64,000 bases of DNA. Origin: an uncultured Prevotella sp. (lineage in GTDB: Bacteria > Bacteroidota > Bacteroidia > Bacteroidales > Bacteroidaceae). Under the pieces are notes generated by a model. That model saw only the letters and a program-made list of their open reading frames with translations, searched no databases and was not told where the DNA came from. The stretch covers positions 1-64,000 of the forward strand of contig URUK01000005.1 in NCBI GenBank assembly GCA_900551055.1. Direction: 5' to 3'. The stretch's first letter is position 1. Each line of letters begins with the position of its first letter. Made by a program: the position numbers and the translations under genes. Below, in pieces: positions 27,253 to 36,860 of this stretch.

Positions 27253-28401
27253 ATGAAAAAATTGAAACTTGGCTTTATCTCTTGGACCGACCCTCGCGAC
27301 CGCAGGTCGATGAGTGGGACATATTATAAAATTTATGAGTCACTGTCTGCGCTCGGTTATGACATTGTGTGGCTGCAAATCAGGGCTACGCGTAGCTACC
27401 GCCTGCTTTGTAAGTTGGCAAACCTGTTAAAGAAAATGACGGGCAGGGGCTTTGACGTGAGACACTCCGTGTGGGGTTCCTCCATTCTGTCAAAGACTAT
27501 TGATAGGGAGAAGCTCTCCTCGTGCGGCATCGTGTTCGCTCCGTTTGCTTCGGAGGCACTTTACGCTTTAAAAACAGATAAACCCATAATATACCTTTCA
27601 GATGCTACATTCGGTATTATGGTAGACTATTATTGGAAGAATCTCCATCCGAAGTCAATCCTGCAAGGCAACATTGTTGAACAGCGTACTCTCGATATGT
27701 CGCAAGCTGTGATTGTATCGTCCGATTGGGCGGCATGCTCCGTTGTCAACTACTATCATCAGCCGAAAGAGAAAGTCCACGTGATAGAGTTCGGCGCAAA
27801 TATAGACGACAAGGACATCATCCCCCACAAGTTCTGCTACAAAGGCCATCTCGATTTGCTTTTCCTAGGGGTTGACTGGCAGCGTAAGGGCGGTAGCATA
27901 GCCGTTGATGCCTGCCGGTGGCTCAACGATAACGGCATTGATTCTACTTTGCACATTGTAGGCATCAAGGATTTGGACGAGAGCGTGCGCTCACTGCCGT
28001 TTGTTGACTATATTGGATTTCTCAATAAAAATATTCCCGAACAGTACTCCAAACTTGTCTCTACAATAAAGAGCTGTCACTGCCTGTTGCTGCCTACAAA
28101 GGCAGAGTGTTCTGCTATTGCATTCTGTGAAAGCAGTGCCAATGGCCTGCCGGTGTTCTCGCACAATACGGGCGGCGTGAGCAACTACGTTTATGACGGA
28201 CAGAACGGCTACCTGCTTCCCCTCGGCTCCACCGGTGCCGACTTCGGGCGGAAAATAAAGCAAAGCCTTGATTCCGGCGAGCTTGCGCGCATGTCCGAAA
28301 CCGCCAAGCAAGTTTACCGCGAGCGGCTCAACTGGGGCGTGTGGGGACAGAAAGTGGACAAGATAATAAAAGACATAATGAACCAAAAGTCATCCTTATG
28401 A
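27253..28401 (+). CDS. GT4-like glycosyltransferase
   Basis: A 382-residue GT-B transferase. The N-terminal part is divergent (KLGFISWTDPRDRRSMSGT), while the C-terminal part has LLFLGVDWQRKGGSIAVDA near residues 200-215 and a GT4-style E-x7-E region, ECSAIAFCESSANGLPVF. It adds a sugar to the repeat unit; donor and acceptor are unknown. An in-frame ATG at 27211 overlaps the previous stop, but ATG 27253 gives the usual N-terminus. The stop overlaps the polymerase start. Confidence 0.82.
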   Translation: MKKLKLGFISWTDPRDRRSMSGTYYKIYESLSALGYDIVWLQIRATRSYRLLCKLANLLKKMTGRGFDVRHSVWGSSILSKTIDREKLSSCGIVFAPFASEALYALKTDKPIIYLSDATFGIMVDYYWKNLHPKSILQGNIVEQRTLDMSQAVIVSSDWAACSVVNYYHQPKEKVHVIEFGANIDDKDIIPHKFCYKGHLDLLFLGVDWQRKGGSIAVDACRWLNDNGIDSTLHIVGIKDLDESVRSLPFVDYIGFLNKNIPEQYSKLVSTIKSCHCLLLPTKAECSAIAFCESSANGLPVFSHNTGGVSNYVYDGQNGYLLPLGSTGADFGRKIKQSLDSGELARMSETAKQVYRERLNWGVWGQKVDKIIKDIMNQKSSL

Positions 28402-29627
28402 CTAAGCTGAAGCGAAACATACGCCTCTATGTTCTGATAGTGCTGGCGAGCCTGTCCTTTTACAATCCGTTTGGGCTTGTTTCTCCACAGGTCGGCAAGT
28501 TCCTGTTTTATGCCGTCTGCCTGATTGCATTGGTGACGGCACACAAGCATGGCATAAGCCTTAGAAATGTAAGATATCCACGAAAGGCATACAAGATGTT
28601 GTTGGGCGGTATAGCTTTCTCCATCGTTATGGTGGTGCTGTTCCAAAAGCAATCATTGAAGACCACGGTCATAGCCACGCTGCCTTATCTGTTTGCTTAT
28701 TCCACGTTTTATGTGTTCATGAAACTAAACATACCCAAAGAACGTGTTGAACGTATAATCTGGATATTCTGTTATGTCTCTATGGGCGTGTACATTGTCA
28801 ATGCACTGTCGTTCCCGAACATGGTTTTCGGAGCTAATAAGGATGAATTTGACATGTCAAGAGGAATAGCCAGATTAGGGGTTATGTCAATAGAGCTGAT
28901 GGTGCTCTTTTTCCTCTATGCCATCAACCAGTGGATGCTGACAAGAAGGAGAAAATACGTGTGGCTTACTCTCTTGACGTTTACATTCATAGTTCTGTCG
29001 CTTACGCGCCAGATTATTGGCCTGTCTGCCGTTCTAGGTCTGTTGTTTGTCATGCAGAAAGCCTCGTGGTCTAAAAAAATCGGCGTAATAGCGGTATGCG
29101 CACTTCTCTATCTTTTCGTGCTGCCGCAGATACCAATATTCAAGACAATGGCTGAGCTGAGTGAGGCACAGGCCGAGCGGAACAAGTATGAGGAAGAAGA
29201 TGTCCGCATACGTGCGTGGCGTTTTTACACATACGAAAACCAGGCAAATGGATTGACGGCGGTATTTGGAAACGGTATTCCTTCTTTAGGTAAAAGCCAG
29301 TGGGCAAAGAAATACGAGCAGACCGTATCTTACGAATACGGTGGCAACGGATGTTTTACTGTTGATGTCGGTTGGGTGGGCTTTTTTTGGTATTTCGGTG
29401 CAATTGCTACATTAGGTTTGCTTGTATTGCTTATTAAAGCAATAAGAAAAAAGAAAGACAAGAAAATGCAGTACTTGACGTATTGGTGTGTGTTCATCAC
29501 ATTGACATCAATAGCTTCTGGCCCGATATTGTTTTATTATCAGATTGTGAGTATTATGACAGTTTTATACTTGATTTATGGAAAAGAACAAAACAGCAAT
29601 AATCATACTCAATTACAACAACAGTAG
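28398..29627 (+). CDS. Wzy-like O-antigen/capsule polymerase
   Basis: A 409-residue membrane protein with about ten hydrophobic segments and a large polar loop (about residues 245-310, including AERNKYEEEDVRIRAWRFYT), the topology of Wzy polymerases, which join repeat units in the periplasm. Sequence identity in this family is low, so the call rests on topology and position. It starts at ATG 28398 overlapping the upstream stop. The 3' end overlaps the next gene by 50 bases. A T7 run lies at 29382-29388. Confidence 0.72.
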   Translation: MTKLKRNIRLYVLIVLASLSFYNPFGLVSPQVGKFLFYAVCLIALVTAHKHGISLRNVRYPRKAYKMLLGGIAFSIVMVVLFQKQSLKTTVIATLPYLFAYSTFYVFMKLNIPKERVERIIWIFCYVSMGVYIVNALSFPNMVFGANKDEFDMSRGIARLGVMSIELMVLFFLYAINQWMLTRRRKYVWLTLLTFTFIVLSLTRQIIGLSAVLGLLFVMQKASWSKKIGVIAVCALLYLFVLPQIPIFKTMAELSEAQAERNKYEEEDVRIRAWRFYTYENQANGLTAVFGNGIPSLGKSQWAKKYEQTVSYEYGGNGCFTVDVGWVGFFWYFGAIATLGLLVLLIKAIRKKKDKKMQYLTYWCVFITLTSIASGPILFYYQIVSIMTVLYLIYGKEQNSNNHTQLQQQ

Positions 29628-30543
29628 CGACACGATAAACTGCATTAAGAGCGTTGAGCGATATAACACAGCCCCGGTGAAATACATAGTTGTTGACAAC
29701 GGCTCTACCAAAACGCAGGTAATTGATGATATAGACAAGTTCTTGCATGACACGTTCAAGGATGACTATGCACTGCTGTCCGAAACGCAAACACCTGTTG
29801 GTCGCCTGCAAAAGATGAACTTTGTGGTCAGCAAAACCAACGACGGCTATGCTAAGGGCAACAACAAAGGACTGCGCTTCGCCTATGCTGACGATGAGAT
29901 AGACAGAATCCTTATACTTAATAGTGATATTCTCTTCGTTGAAGATATCATTCCGAAACTGGCCGCTGATCTTGAGACATTGGACAGAGCTGCCATTGTC
30001 AGTCCGGTGTTGTATAAGAAAGACTTGAAAGGAATTGACTATACATGTTCACGTAAGGCTCTTACATTGCAGCAACGGCTCATCTTATATTTGTTTTTAT
30101 TTAAAGATATTTGCGGTGTAATAACCCGGATAAGAAACAAGAATAATCTGTTATATGGGAAATCCATACCAATTGAAGGAAATTTCTTAGAGATAGAATT
30201 ACCTTCTGGCAGCTGTATGTTATTTGATAAAAAGTTTTTCGAGGAGATTGGTTCATTTGATGAGAATACATTTTTATATTGTGAGGAAGATATTTTGTTT
30301 GAGAAAATTAATGGTTTAGGGCGAAAAAATTATCTTGACACCTCATTAAGGTGCATACATCTTGGTGCAACAACCACTAAATCACAAGCTCCGTCTCTTT
30401 TTATCTTCAGATGCTCAATCAACAGTAACCATTATTTCCTTAAGCACTATACCCATGCAGGCAAATTTTATTTGTCTGCCATGAAGTTTTCCTATTTCCT
30501 GTTGTGGTTGAAACTGAGGCTGCGAATCCTGATAAAACATTAA
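29578..30543 (+). CDS. GT2 family glycosyltransferase (rhamnosyltransferase-like)
   Basis: A 321-residue GT-A enzyme. TAIIILNYNNSSDTINCIKS at the N-terminus, IVVDNGST near residue 40, a DGYAKGNNKGLRFA segment near 90 and LILNSDILF (DxD region) near 115-123 match the rhamnosyltransferase-like GT2 subgroup, as do PSGSCMLFDKKFFEEIGSFD and EEDILF later. It probably adds one sugar of the repeat unit at the inner face of the membrane. It overlaps the polymerase gene by 50 bases. Base composition turns more A/T-rich here than in the housekeeping genes. Confidence 0.87.
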   Translation: MEKNKTAIIILNYNNSSDTINCIKSVERYNTAPVKYIVVDNGSTKTQVIDDIDKFLHDTFKDDYALLSETQTPVGRLQKMNFVVSKTNDGYAKGNNKGLRFAYADDEIDRILILNSDILFVEDIIPKLAADLETLDRAAIVSPVLYKKDLKGIDYTCSRKALTLQQRLILYLFLFKDICGVITRIRNKNNLLYGKSIPIEGNFLEIELPSGSCMLFDKKFFEEIGSFDENTFLYCEEDILFEKINGLGRKNYLDTSLRCIHLGATTTKSQAPSLFIFRCSINSNHYFLKHYTHAGKFYLSAMKFSYFLLWLKLRLRILIKH

Positions 30544-30550
30544 ACTCAAA

Positions 30551-31513
30551 ATGAAATATTCTATAATAACGCCGACTTACAACAGAGAGGATTGTATTGG
30601 CAGATGCATTGAAAGTGTTATCCGCAATATTTCTCCCAGTTTGGATTTTGAACATATTGTTGTTGACGACGGTTCAACTGATGGTACGTCTGGGATAATT
30701 GAACGCTATGCGCAAGAAAATATGCATATCAAATTTATAAAATTTGAGCACAACAAAGGCACAAACGCCGCGCGGAATGCAGCCATTTCTTCTGCCGCAG
30801 GTGATTTTTGCATAATTCTTGACAGTGACGACTACTTTGCCGCCGATGCGTTAAGCATAATTGACACCACCGTAAATGAATTTCCGCAATTCAGCCATTA
30901 CCTTTTTGCCCCTAACGACAGAGCCTATTATTTCAACCAGAACAAATTATTGCATGGCAAGAAAACGCAAATTTTGACATTCCAAGACTTCCTTTCTGGC
31001 AAGATAACAGGAGACTTTATACATGTTGTAAAAACGTCGACATTGAAAAAATACCCATTTGATGAAACTCTGAAAATATTTGAGGGAGTGTTCTTTTTGA
31101 AATTCTACAAGGAGGCAGGGCAGATTTTGTTTACAAATCAGATTGTGACGATACGCGAACGTAACCGTACAGACAGTGTTTCAAAAGATTTCATAAGAAC
31201 TTCTGTTGATATTATCAAACGTACAATTAAATCGGGAGATTTATGGATGAAATGGTTCGAGGGTGATTGTGTAAAACTGGGAGTTTACAACTTACTCATT
31301 GAAAAATACACAAACTTGCTTGAAAACCACCTGCTTGTAAGCGATTATATTTCGGCTAACAACGATATTGCAAAAATTAACAAATATAAAGGGGACATCA
31401 CGCCAACTTTGAAGTTGGTTTATGCTTTGCGCTGCGGTGCAATATATAGGTTGATGCTTCAGGTTTACTTGAAATTGAAATATAATGTTTTCCGTGTCAA
31501 GCTTAGGTCGTAA
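30551..31513 (+). CDS. GT2 family glycosyltransferase
   Basis: A 320-residue GT-A enzyme: YSIITPTYNREDCIGRCIES, IVVDDGSTDGT (about 38-48) and ILDSDDYFAAD (DxD region, about 94-104). The C-terminal half is divergent, and the sugar specificity is unknown. It starts 7 bases after the previous gene. Confidence 0.87.
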   Translation: MKYSIITPTYNREDCIGRCIESVIRNISPSLDFEHIVVDDGSTDGTSGIIERYAQENMHIKFIKFEHNKGTNAARNAAISSAAGDFCIILDSDDYFAADALSIIDTTVNEFPQFSHYLFAPNDRAYYFNQNKLLHGKKTQILTFQDFLSGKITGDFIHVVKTSTLKKYPFDETLKIFEGVFFLKFYKEAGQILFTNQIVTIRERNRTDSVSKDFIRTSVDIIKRTIKSGDLWMKWFEGDCVKLGVYNLLIEKYTNLLENHLLVSDYISANNDIAKINKYKGDITPTLKLVYALRCGAIYRLMLQVYLKLKYNVFRVKLRS

Positions 31514-31643
31514 GGCTGACCTCGTCGTGTTATAATTATATATCAGTTTCTGTGCTTTATTACAACGAAACTATCATGAGATGTTTCAATGCGAAAGTTT
31601 TGAATGCCGTCAACTAATAAGATATTAATTAAAAACTACAATC
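31514..31643. other. A/T-rich junction before the AbiGi-like gene
   Basis: A 130-base gap in an otherwise tightly packed gene series. It holds a 13-codon frame at about 31575 that looks accidental. A change of base composition and loss of gene overlap suggest the next gene was inserted. Confidence 0.4.
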
Positions 31644-32435
31644 ATGTCAATCAGTTCAAATACGCTGTTCCACTTCGTTAGGCAGCCTCAATATTTGGTA
31701 GACATCTTGAATAAAGATTTTTATCCAAGATATTGTAAGGAGAATTTCGGATTTAAGTTTATACATTTTAAGGAGGCTTATATCCTTATGAAATGCTTTT
31801 GTGATATTCCGTTATCGCAAATATCAAACCATACTAAGTTTTATGGTAGTTATGGCGTAGGCTTTTCAAAGGAATGGGGAATTAGAAATCATATAAATCC
31901 GATAATATACTTGGGTAAAGACTCCAATACTTACAAAGTTCTCAATAGCACCACAAGAAAAAGGTTGGATGATTCGACGAAGCTATATACAAAAGGGGAA
32001 ATAACAGAAGAGGAACATTATCATAATGTCTTTGAGACTTTGTCAATTATTGCTTATGTAAAGCCTATAAGAGGAAGAATGCCAAGAGGAAAAACTTATT
32101 TTAACAATGTAAATTTCTATAATGAAAGAGAATGGCGATACGTACCTCTCGAATTTATAAATCATAAAGGAGAAAATCAGGAAAATCGTGTGTTTCTACT
32201 GCCAACAGATTTAGAAAATTTAGATGAAAATATTCAGCGATTACATGATATTTCCAAAAGAGATATGCAACTTACATTCGAGGCCAATGATATTAAATAC
32301 ATTTTTATCAAAGATGAAAGTGAGCGCAGTTTCTTTTGCAATTTAATTTTAAATTCAAATCATTTCCTTGAAGAAGAAAAGAAAGTTATGGTCAGCAAAA
32401 TTCTGACCATAAAACAAATTAATGAAGACTTTTAA
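31644..32435 (+). CDS. AbiGi-type abortive-infection antitoxin-like protein (orphan)
   Basis: A 263-residue soluble protein. The pattern SSNTLFHFVRQPQYLVDIL, then MKCFCDIPLSQISNHTKFYG and SYGVGFSKEWGIRN (about residues 50-80), and a later FYNEREWRYVP, is what I recall for the AbiGi antitoxin family of the AbiG phage-exclusion system. AbiGi normally pairs with the AbiGii nucleotidyltransferase toxin; no such gene is adjacent, only glycosyltransferases. The gene is clearly A/T-rich and Lys/Asn/Ile-rich compared with its neighbours, suggesting transfer. It may be a stand-alone defence or remnant gene. Family call from memory of motifs. Confidence 0.68.
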   Translation: MSISSNTLFHFVRQPQYLVDILNKDFYPRYCKENFGFKFIHFKEAYILMKCFCDIPLSQISNHTKFYGSYGVGFSKEWGIRNHINPIIYLGKDSNTYKVLNSTTRKRLDDSTKLYTKGEITEEEHYHNVFETLSIIAYVKPIRGRMPRGKTYFNNVNFYNEREWRYVPLEFINHKGENQENRVFLLPTDLENLDENIQRLHDISKRDMQLTFEANDIKYIFIKDESERSFFCNLILNSNHFLEEEKKVMVSKILTIKQINEDF

Positions 32436-32448
32436 TTGTATTTAATTT

Positions 32449-33522
32449 ATGCGGATTGCTCACATCACTTACGCTTTCGGGCTTGGTGGCATTGAAACGA
32501 TGCTGCGCAACATTGCGAATGAACAGACTGGGACAGGGCATGAGGTTCACGTAATCGTGATAAACAATTCGGTGAATGGTGAACTTTTTAATAGCCTTGA
32601 TAGGCGCATCGTGTTCCGATGCATTGGACGGCGGCCAGGCTCAAAGAACCCCTTGCCGTATATTAGGCTGAACATCCTGCTGCGGAGCATCGACGCAGAC
32701 GTAATCCACCTGCATTATTCGTCGATTGCACGGTTTGTATGGTTGCCGTCATTGAAGCACCGTCTTTGCGAAACGCAGCACGACGTGTGCAATGAGCAAA
32801 ACTCGCATTATCTCTACAAGTGCCGACGGATATATGCAATCTCTAACGTGGTGCAAACGGACATAGCGAAGTGGACCGGGCTGAAATCAGAAGTGGTGCT
32901 CAACGGCGTTGATGTTGACAGTATCAGTCATGCCAATGGCGGCAGAAAGCCAAACGTGTTCCGTATTGTGCAGGTAAGTCGTCTTATGCACGAGAAGAAA
33001 GGGCAACATATCTTGATAAATGCAGTCTGCCAACTTGTAAAGCGTGGATATAGCGAAATACACCTTGACCTGATTGGCGACGGAGATTCGTGCGAGTATT
33101 TGGAAAAACTCGTGTCGGAATTGGGTATGCGCGATTATGTTAGTTTTCTCGGTGCAAAAGACCAATCATATATTTACACTCATCTGTGCGAATACGACCT
33201 CTACGTGCAGCCTTCTATTTACGAGGGTTTCGGCCTTACCGTCACCGAGGCAATGGCGGCAAAGGTGCCTGTGCTTGTATCGGAAAACCAAGGACCATTA
33301 GAGATTATCGACAATGGACGGTTCGGCTATTCATTCAAGAACAAGGACGTTGACGACTGCGCGGCAAAAATCGAGCTATTCCTGAAAGGAGAAAATGATA
33401 AGACAATGGTTGAAAAAGCCTACGCGAGGGTGCAAGCGTTGTACAATGTGAAGGTGACAGCCGCTACATATTTGCAGAAATATAAAGAGTTTATCAATTC
33501 CGATTATGCTCAACTTCATTGA
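32449..33522 (+). CDS. GT4 family glycosyltransferase
   Basis: A 357-residue GT-B enzyme. GLGGIETMLRNIANEQ near residues 11-26 binds the acceptor side, and IVQVSRLMHEKKGQHILI near 170 starts the donor domain. YEGFGLTVTEAMAAKVPVLV near 255-275 is the GT4 E-x7-E motif. It probably adds a hexose or similar to the repeat unit. Its 3' end overlaps the next gene by 17 bases. Confidence 0.9.
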   Translation: MRIAHITYAFGLGGIETMLRNIANEQTGTGHEVHVIVINNSVNGELFNSLDRRIVFRCIGRRPGSKNPLPYIRLNILLRSIDADVIHLHYSSIARFVWLPSLKHRLCETQHDVCNEQNSHYLYKCRRIYAISNVVQTDIAKWTGLKSEVVLNGVDVDSISHANGGRKPNVFRIVQVSRLMHEKKGQHILINAVCQLVKRGYSEIHLDLIGDGDSCEYLEKLVSELGMRDYVSFLGAKDQSYIYTHLCEYDLYVQPSIYEGFGLTVTEAMAAKVPVLVSENQGPLEIIDNGRFGYSFKNKDVDDCAAKIELFLKGENDKTMVEKAYARVQALYNVKVTAATYLQKYKEFINSDYAQLH

Positions 33523-34699
33523 CAACAAGATAACGTTCGATTACTCCCGATGCCAACAGTGCGGGGCGTGTGGGGCGGTGTGCCCTAAAGGGGCGATAAC
33601 GTTCACGATACGCGATGACGCCACGCACGACGTGGCGGTGGATGATGATAAGTGCATACGTTGCCAACGGTGCGTCAGGGTGTGCCCGACCAACAAGGAG
33701 GAGGACTACAATGGGTATTTTGAAGGCTTTGACAAGAAGCGCTATTTCCTTGGATATAATGTTGATGACAAGATAAGGCGCGAAAGCTCGTCGGGCGGTG
33801 TTTGCAAAACTCTGATAATAGAGAGTTTGAAAAACGATTTGGCTGATGGTGTTTACACGCTGCGTCGGACAGATGTGTTCCCATTTGCTGAAGGCGAATT
33901 TTACACCAAAGACGATATTCCGGGTTATGACAATATGCCTAATTCGGTTTACCACACGTTGCTTGCATGTCGCAATATAGATAAAATCAAGAAATGCAAA
34001 CGCCTGATAGTCGTCGGGACGAGCTGCCAGCTGCGCGCCATGAACGCTGCGCTGAAGGGCAGGGCCGACGAGATAATCCGTGTCTGCATTTTCTGCAAGC
34101 AGCAGAAGACGCTTGACTCGACGTGCTTTCTCGCAAAGATGATGGGTACGAGAGTGCCTGAAAACCGAAATTTTTTTGTCCGCTATCGCGGACAGGGGTG
34201 GCAGGGAATCGTGAGGGTGAATGAAGCGATGCTGCCCTATTCCAGGGCAGCATCGCTTCCGTTCGGTAAAAGATTGTGGACGGTGCCGGGGTGCAACGTC
34301 TGCGGCGACCCGTTCGGGACCAACGCCGAGGCAGACATATCACTCATGGACCCGTGGAACATACGTCAGCCCAACGATCTCGGCGAAACGCTCATAACCG
34401 TTCACACCGACAAGGGAATGGACTTGTTACGGCAGGCAGCGGAAATCAAACTTGACGAAAAGACATTTGAAGCGGTTCGGCCAGCCCTCGACTTACAGGA
34501 TATTTGGCGCAAGCAGCAGCTCGTGCCTTTCTTCCGCGGCAAAGAGTGCAGCGATATCGTCCGTAAGGCTGGCAAGGCGGAAGTGCGGCAACGTAAGTTC
34601 CTACGCACGCTTGTCGAAACCTTGCCGCGTATGCCGATATTGTTTTACCTCGCCCTTTCACGCTTTTGGCCTGACAGCCGAAACAGAATATTGAAGTAA
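33506..34699 (+). CDS. F420 hydrogenase/dehydrogenase beta-subunit-like iron-sulphur protein (copy 2)
   Basis: A 397-residue relative of the 24948 gene with Cys 16/19/22/26 and 50/53/56/60 for two [4Fe-4S] clusters, then the FrhB-like domain (RESSSGGVCKTLI; VVGTSCQLRAMNAAL; GCNVCGDPFGTNAEADISLMD). It is followed at once by a second pyruvyl-transferase-like gene. A perfect 16-bp inverted repeat with 5-base loop sits inside the gene at 34223-34259. A T7 run lies at 34171-34177. Cofactor and substrate are unknown. Confidence 0.85.
   Translation: MLNFIDNKITFDYSRCQQCGACGAVCPKGAITFTIRDDATHDVAVDDDKCIRCQRCVRVCPTNKEEDYNGYFEGFDKKRYFLGYNVDDKIRRESSSGGVCKTLIIESLKNDLADGVYTLRRTDVFPFAEGEFYTKDDIPGYDNMPNSVYHTLLACRNIDKIKKCKRLIVVGTSCQLRAMNAALKGRADEIIRVCIFCKQQKTLDSTCFLAKMMGTRVPENRNFFVRYRGQGWQGIVRVNEAMLPYSRAASLPFGKRLWTVPGCNVCGDPFGTNAEADISLMDPWNIRQPNDLGETLITVHTDKGMDLLRQAAEIKLDEKTFEAVRPALDLQDIWRKQQLVPFFRGKECSDIVRKAGKAEVRQRKFLRTLVETLPRMPILFYLALSRFWPDSRNRILK
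34223..34259. repeat. Perfect 16-bp inverted repeat within a coding region
   Basis: 34223-34238 is exactly complementary to 34244-34259 with loop ATTCC. It encodes NEAMLPYSRAASLP. No T-run follows. Confidence 0.85.
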
Positions 34700-34711
34700 G
34701 TTTTTTTGAAA

Positions 34712-35827
34712 ATGGATATAAAAGTAATAACACGGCACGCCCAGTCGAACTACGGTTCGCTCTTGCAGACCATTGCCACGCAGACAGTACTTGAGCGGCT
34801 TGGACATAGGTGTGAAATTATAGATTACTGGCGCGACGACGAGCATGGACTTGACGGTGTGCTGACTTATCTTAAGAATAAGCCTGCTTGGAACAAAAAT
34901 TTACTCCGTAAGGCTGCATTCATAACCGTGCGCTACACTGACGAAAAACTTGCAGAGCTGAAGTTTGCCCGTATGCGCAGCCGTTATCTCCACATGACGA
35001 AACGGTTTTGTAACTGCGACGACTTGAACCAGCTGAATGCCGATGTGTTTATGACAGGCAGTGACCAGGTATGGGGCGCAGTGCAAAACGGTTCTTACGA
35101 TGGCGCTTATTTTCTGACATTCGTAAAAGGCAAGCCGAAGATAGCTTATGCCGCAAGTTTTGGACACACGGACTTTACGCCAGGCATAGTGAAAGACTAC
35201 AAACGGATGTTGTCGGATTACACCGCAATTTCAGTACGTGAAGATTCAGCGGCGACATTGTTGTATGAGTGGGGTGTGCGTTGTAGCGGCCAAGTGCTTG
35301 ACCCGACGTTGATGCTCGCCGCCAAAGACTGGAGTAAATATATTGGAAAGGAAAAGAAAAGTAAATATGTTTTGGTTTACCAGATACACAAAGATCCACG
35401 TGTTGGTATTTATGCCAAACGGTTTGCCGACCATGTTGGCTTACCCCTTGTGCGCATATCGTCCAATCTACGGCAGATAATACGTGAAGGAAGGTTTAAA
35501 TGGCTTCCTGATTTAAGTGAATTCCTTTCATATGTGAAGAACAGCACTTATATGATAACCGATTCGTTTCACGGCACTGCCTTTGCGATTAACTTCAACC
35601 GTCAGTTTCTCGAGATATTGCCAACGAACAATACGGGAAGCCGCAACATGAGCATACTGAACCTTACAGGACTTACGAGTAGGATTGTCAGTGATTTAAA
35701 TGATTTCAGTCATGCGTCTGCAAAGATTGATTACGTGAAAGTGAATGCAGTGTTGAATGAAGAAAGACGAAAGTCCTTGGAGGTGCTGAATAGCATTCTC
35801 TCGGATGCGAGAGCTGCAATGATTTAA
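34712..35827 (+). CDS. Polysaccharide pyruvyl transferase family protein (copy 2)
   Basis: A 371-residue WcaK/CsaB-type protein: KVITRHAQSNYGSLLQTIAT at the N-terminus, FMTGSDQVWGAV near 110-121, VLDPTLMLAAKDW near 200, MITDSFHGTAFAINF near 280-294. It should modify a sugar of the repeat unit, as copy 1, but the two are too different to be a recent duplication. The frame opens at TTG 34706; ATG 34712 is the better start. Confidence 0.87.
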   Translation: MDIKVITRHAQSNYGSLLQTIATQTVLERLGHRCEIIDYWRDDEHGLDGVLTYLKNKPAWNKNLLRKAAFITVRYTDEKLAELKFARMRSRYLHMTKRFCNCDDLNQLNADVFMTGSDQVWGAVQNGSYDGAYFLTFVKGKPKIAYAASFGHTDFTPGIVKDYKRMLSDYTAISVREDSAATLLYEWGVRCSGQVLDPTLMLAAKDWSKYIGKEKKSKYVLVYQIHKDPRVGIYAKRFADHVGLPLVRISSNLRQIIREGRFKWLPDLSEFLSYVKNSTYMITDSFHGTAFAINFNRQFLEILPTNNTGSRNMSILNLTGLTSRIVSDLNDFSHASAKIDYVKVNAVLNEERRKSLEVLNSILSDARAAMI

Positions 35828-36860
35828 ATGGAATTAGAATATATGGTACATAACCGTAATACCATAAAAAGGATATTGAGCCGCAGCTTTGAGGAGCTGA
35901 AAGCGACGTATGACGTGGCACGGGTAATCTCGTGGAGGGCGGCTTGGGTGACGCTAAGGGCAAAGGTGGACATACAGATAATGAACCGCAACGGCTTCAA
36001 AGAACCTGAGAATGTAAGGAACCGGCTGTTGAGGAAGCACAAAATCATGCTCGACTTCCTTGAAGACAAGTTCAAGGGATATTGGGACAACTACCAAAGG
36101 CCAACGGATATGCCAGACTGTGACCCTAAGTTTCGTAACAAGATATGGATTTGCTGGTGGCAGGGCATAGACAACGCGCCCGAAATCGTTAAAGCATGTG
36201 TAAACTCGATAAGGCGAAATGCCGGTAAATGTGAAATTATCTTTATCACGGAAGATAGCTATAAGGAATATGTTTCTTTCCCGGAATGGGTAGAAGAGAA
36301 ACGAAGTGCTGGTATCATTTCACGTACCATTTATTCAGACCTGTTGCGAATGAACCTTCTTTCAAAATATGGTGGTATTTGGATTGACTCAACTTTCTTC
36401 TGCACAAAGCCTTGCTTCGAGGAATATATGCGGCTGCCTCTGTGGTCTATTAAACGTCCCGACTACCTGCACTGTTCAGTCGCTGGGGGTTACTTTGCCA
36501 ATTACTCATTGGGGATGCAACTATGAAAACAGATGGATATTCAAAGTAATCTTTGACATTCTTTGCAATTATTGGAAGGCGAACGATAAATTGGTTGATT
36601 ATCTGTTGACTGACTATGTAATAGTTCTTGCCCAGCGTCACGACGAGGAAATAGCTGATGCGTTTTTGAAGATACAGCCAAACAACAAATGGTGCGATGA
36701 GCTGTTTAAGGTTCTTGGTCAACCATTCGACGAAAAAACGTGGCTGCATATCAGCGAAGACACCTGCCTGTACAAGTTGACATGGAAGCAAAGCTTTGAC
36801 AATCAGGTGGACGGCAATGAAACGTTTTACGGCAAACTGATTAATGGCACACTTGCATAA
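35828..36860 (+). pseudogene. Capsular polysaccharide synthesis glycosyltransferase, frameshifted
   Basis: Two overlapping frames together give one Caps_synth/OCH1-like transferase of about 343 residues. The first (35828-36526) holds KIWICWWQGIDNAPEIVKAC and the sugar-binding SDLLRMNLLSKYGGIWIDST (DxD-like) region. The second (readable to 36860) supplies NRWIFKVIFDILCNYWKAND and the C-terminus. Deleting one G from the G4 run at 36511-36514 joins them; a G5 run at 36485-36489 is another possible slip site. It could be a true mutation, an assembly error, or a reversible switch. The first frame starts directly after the previous stop. Confidence 0.78.
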
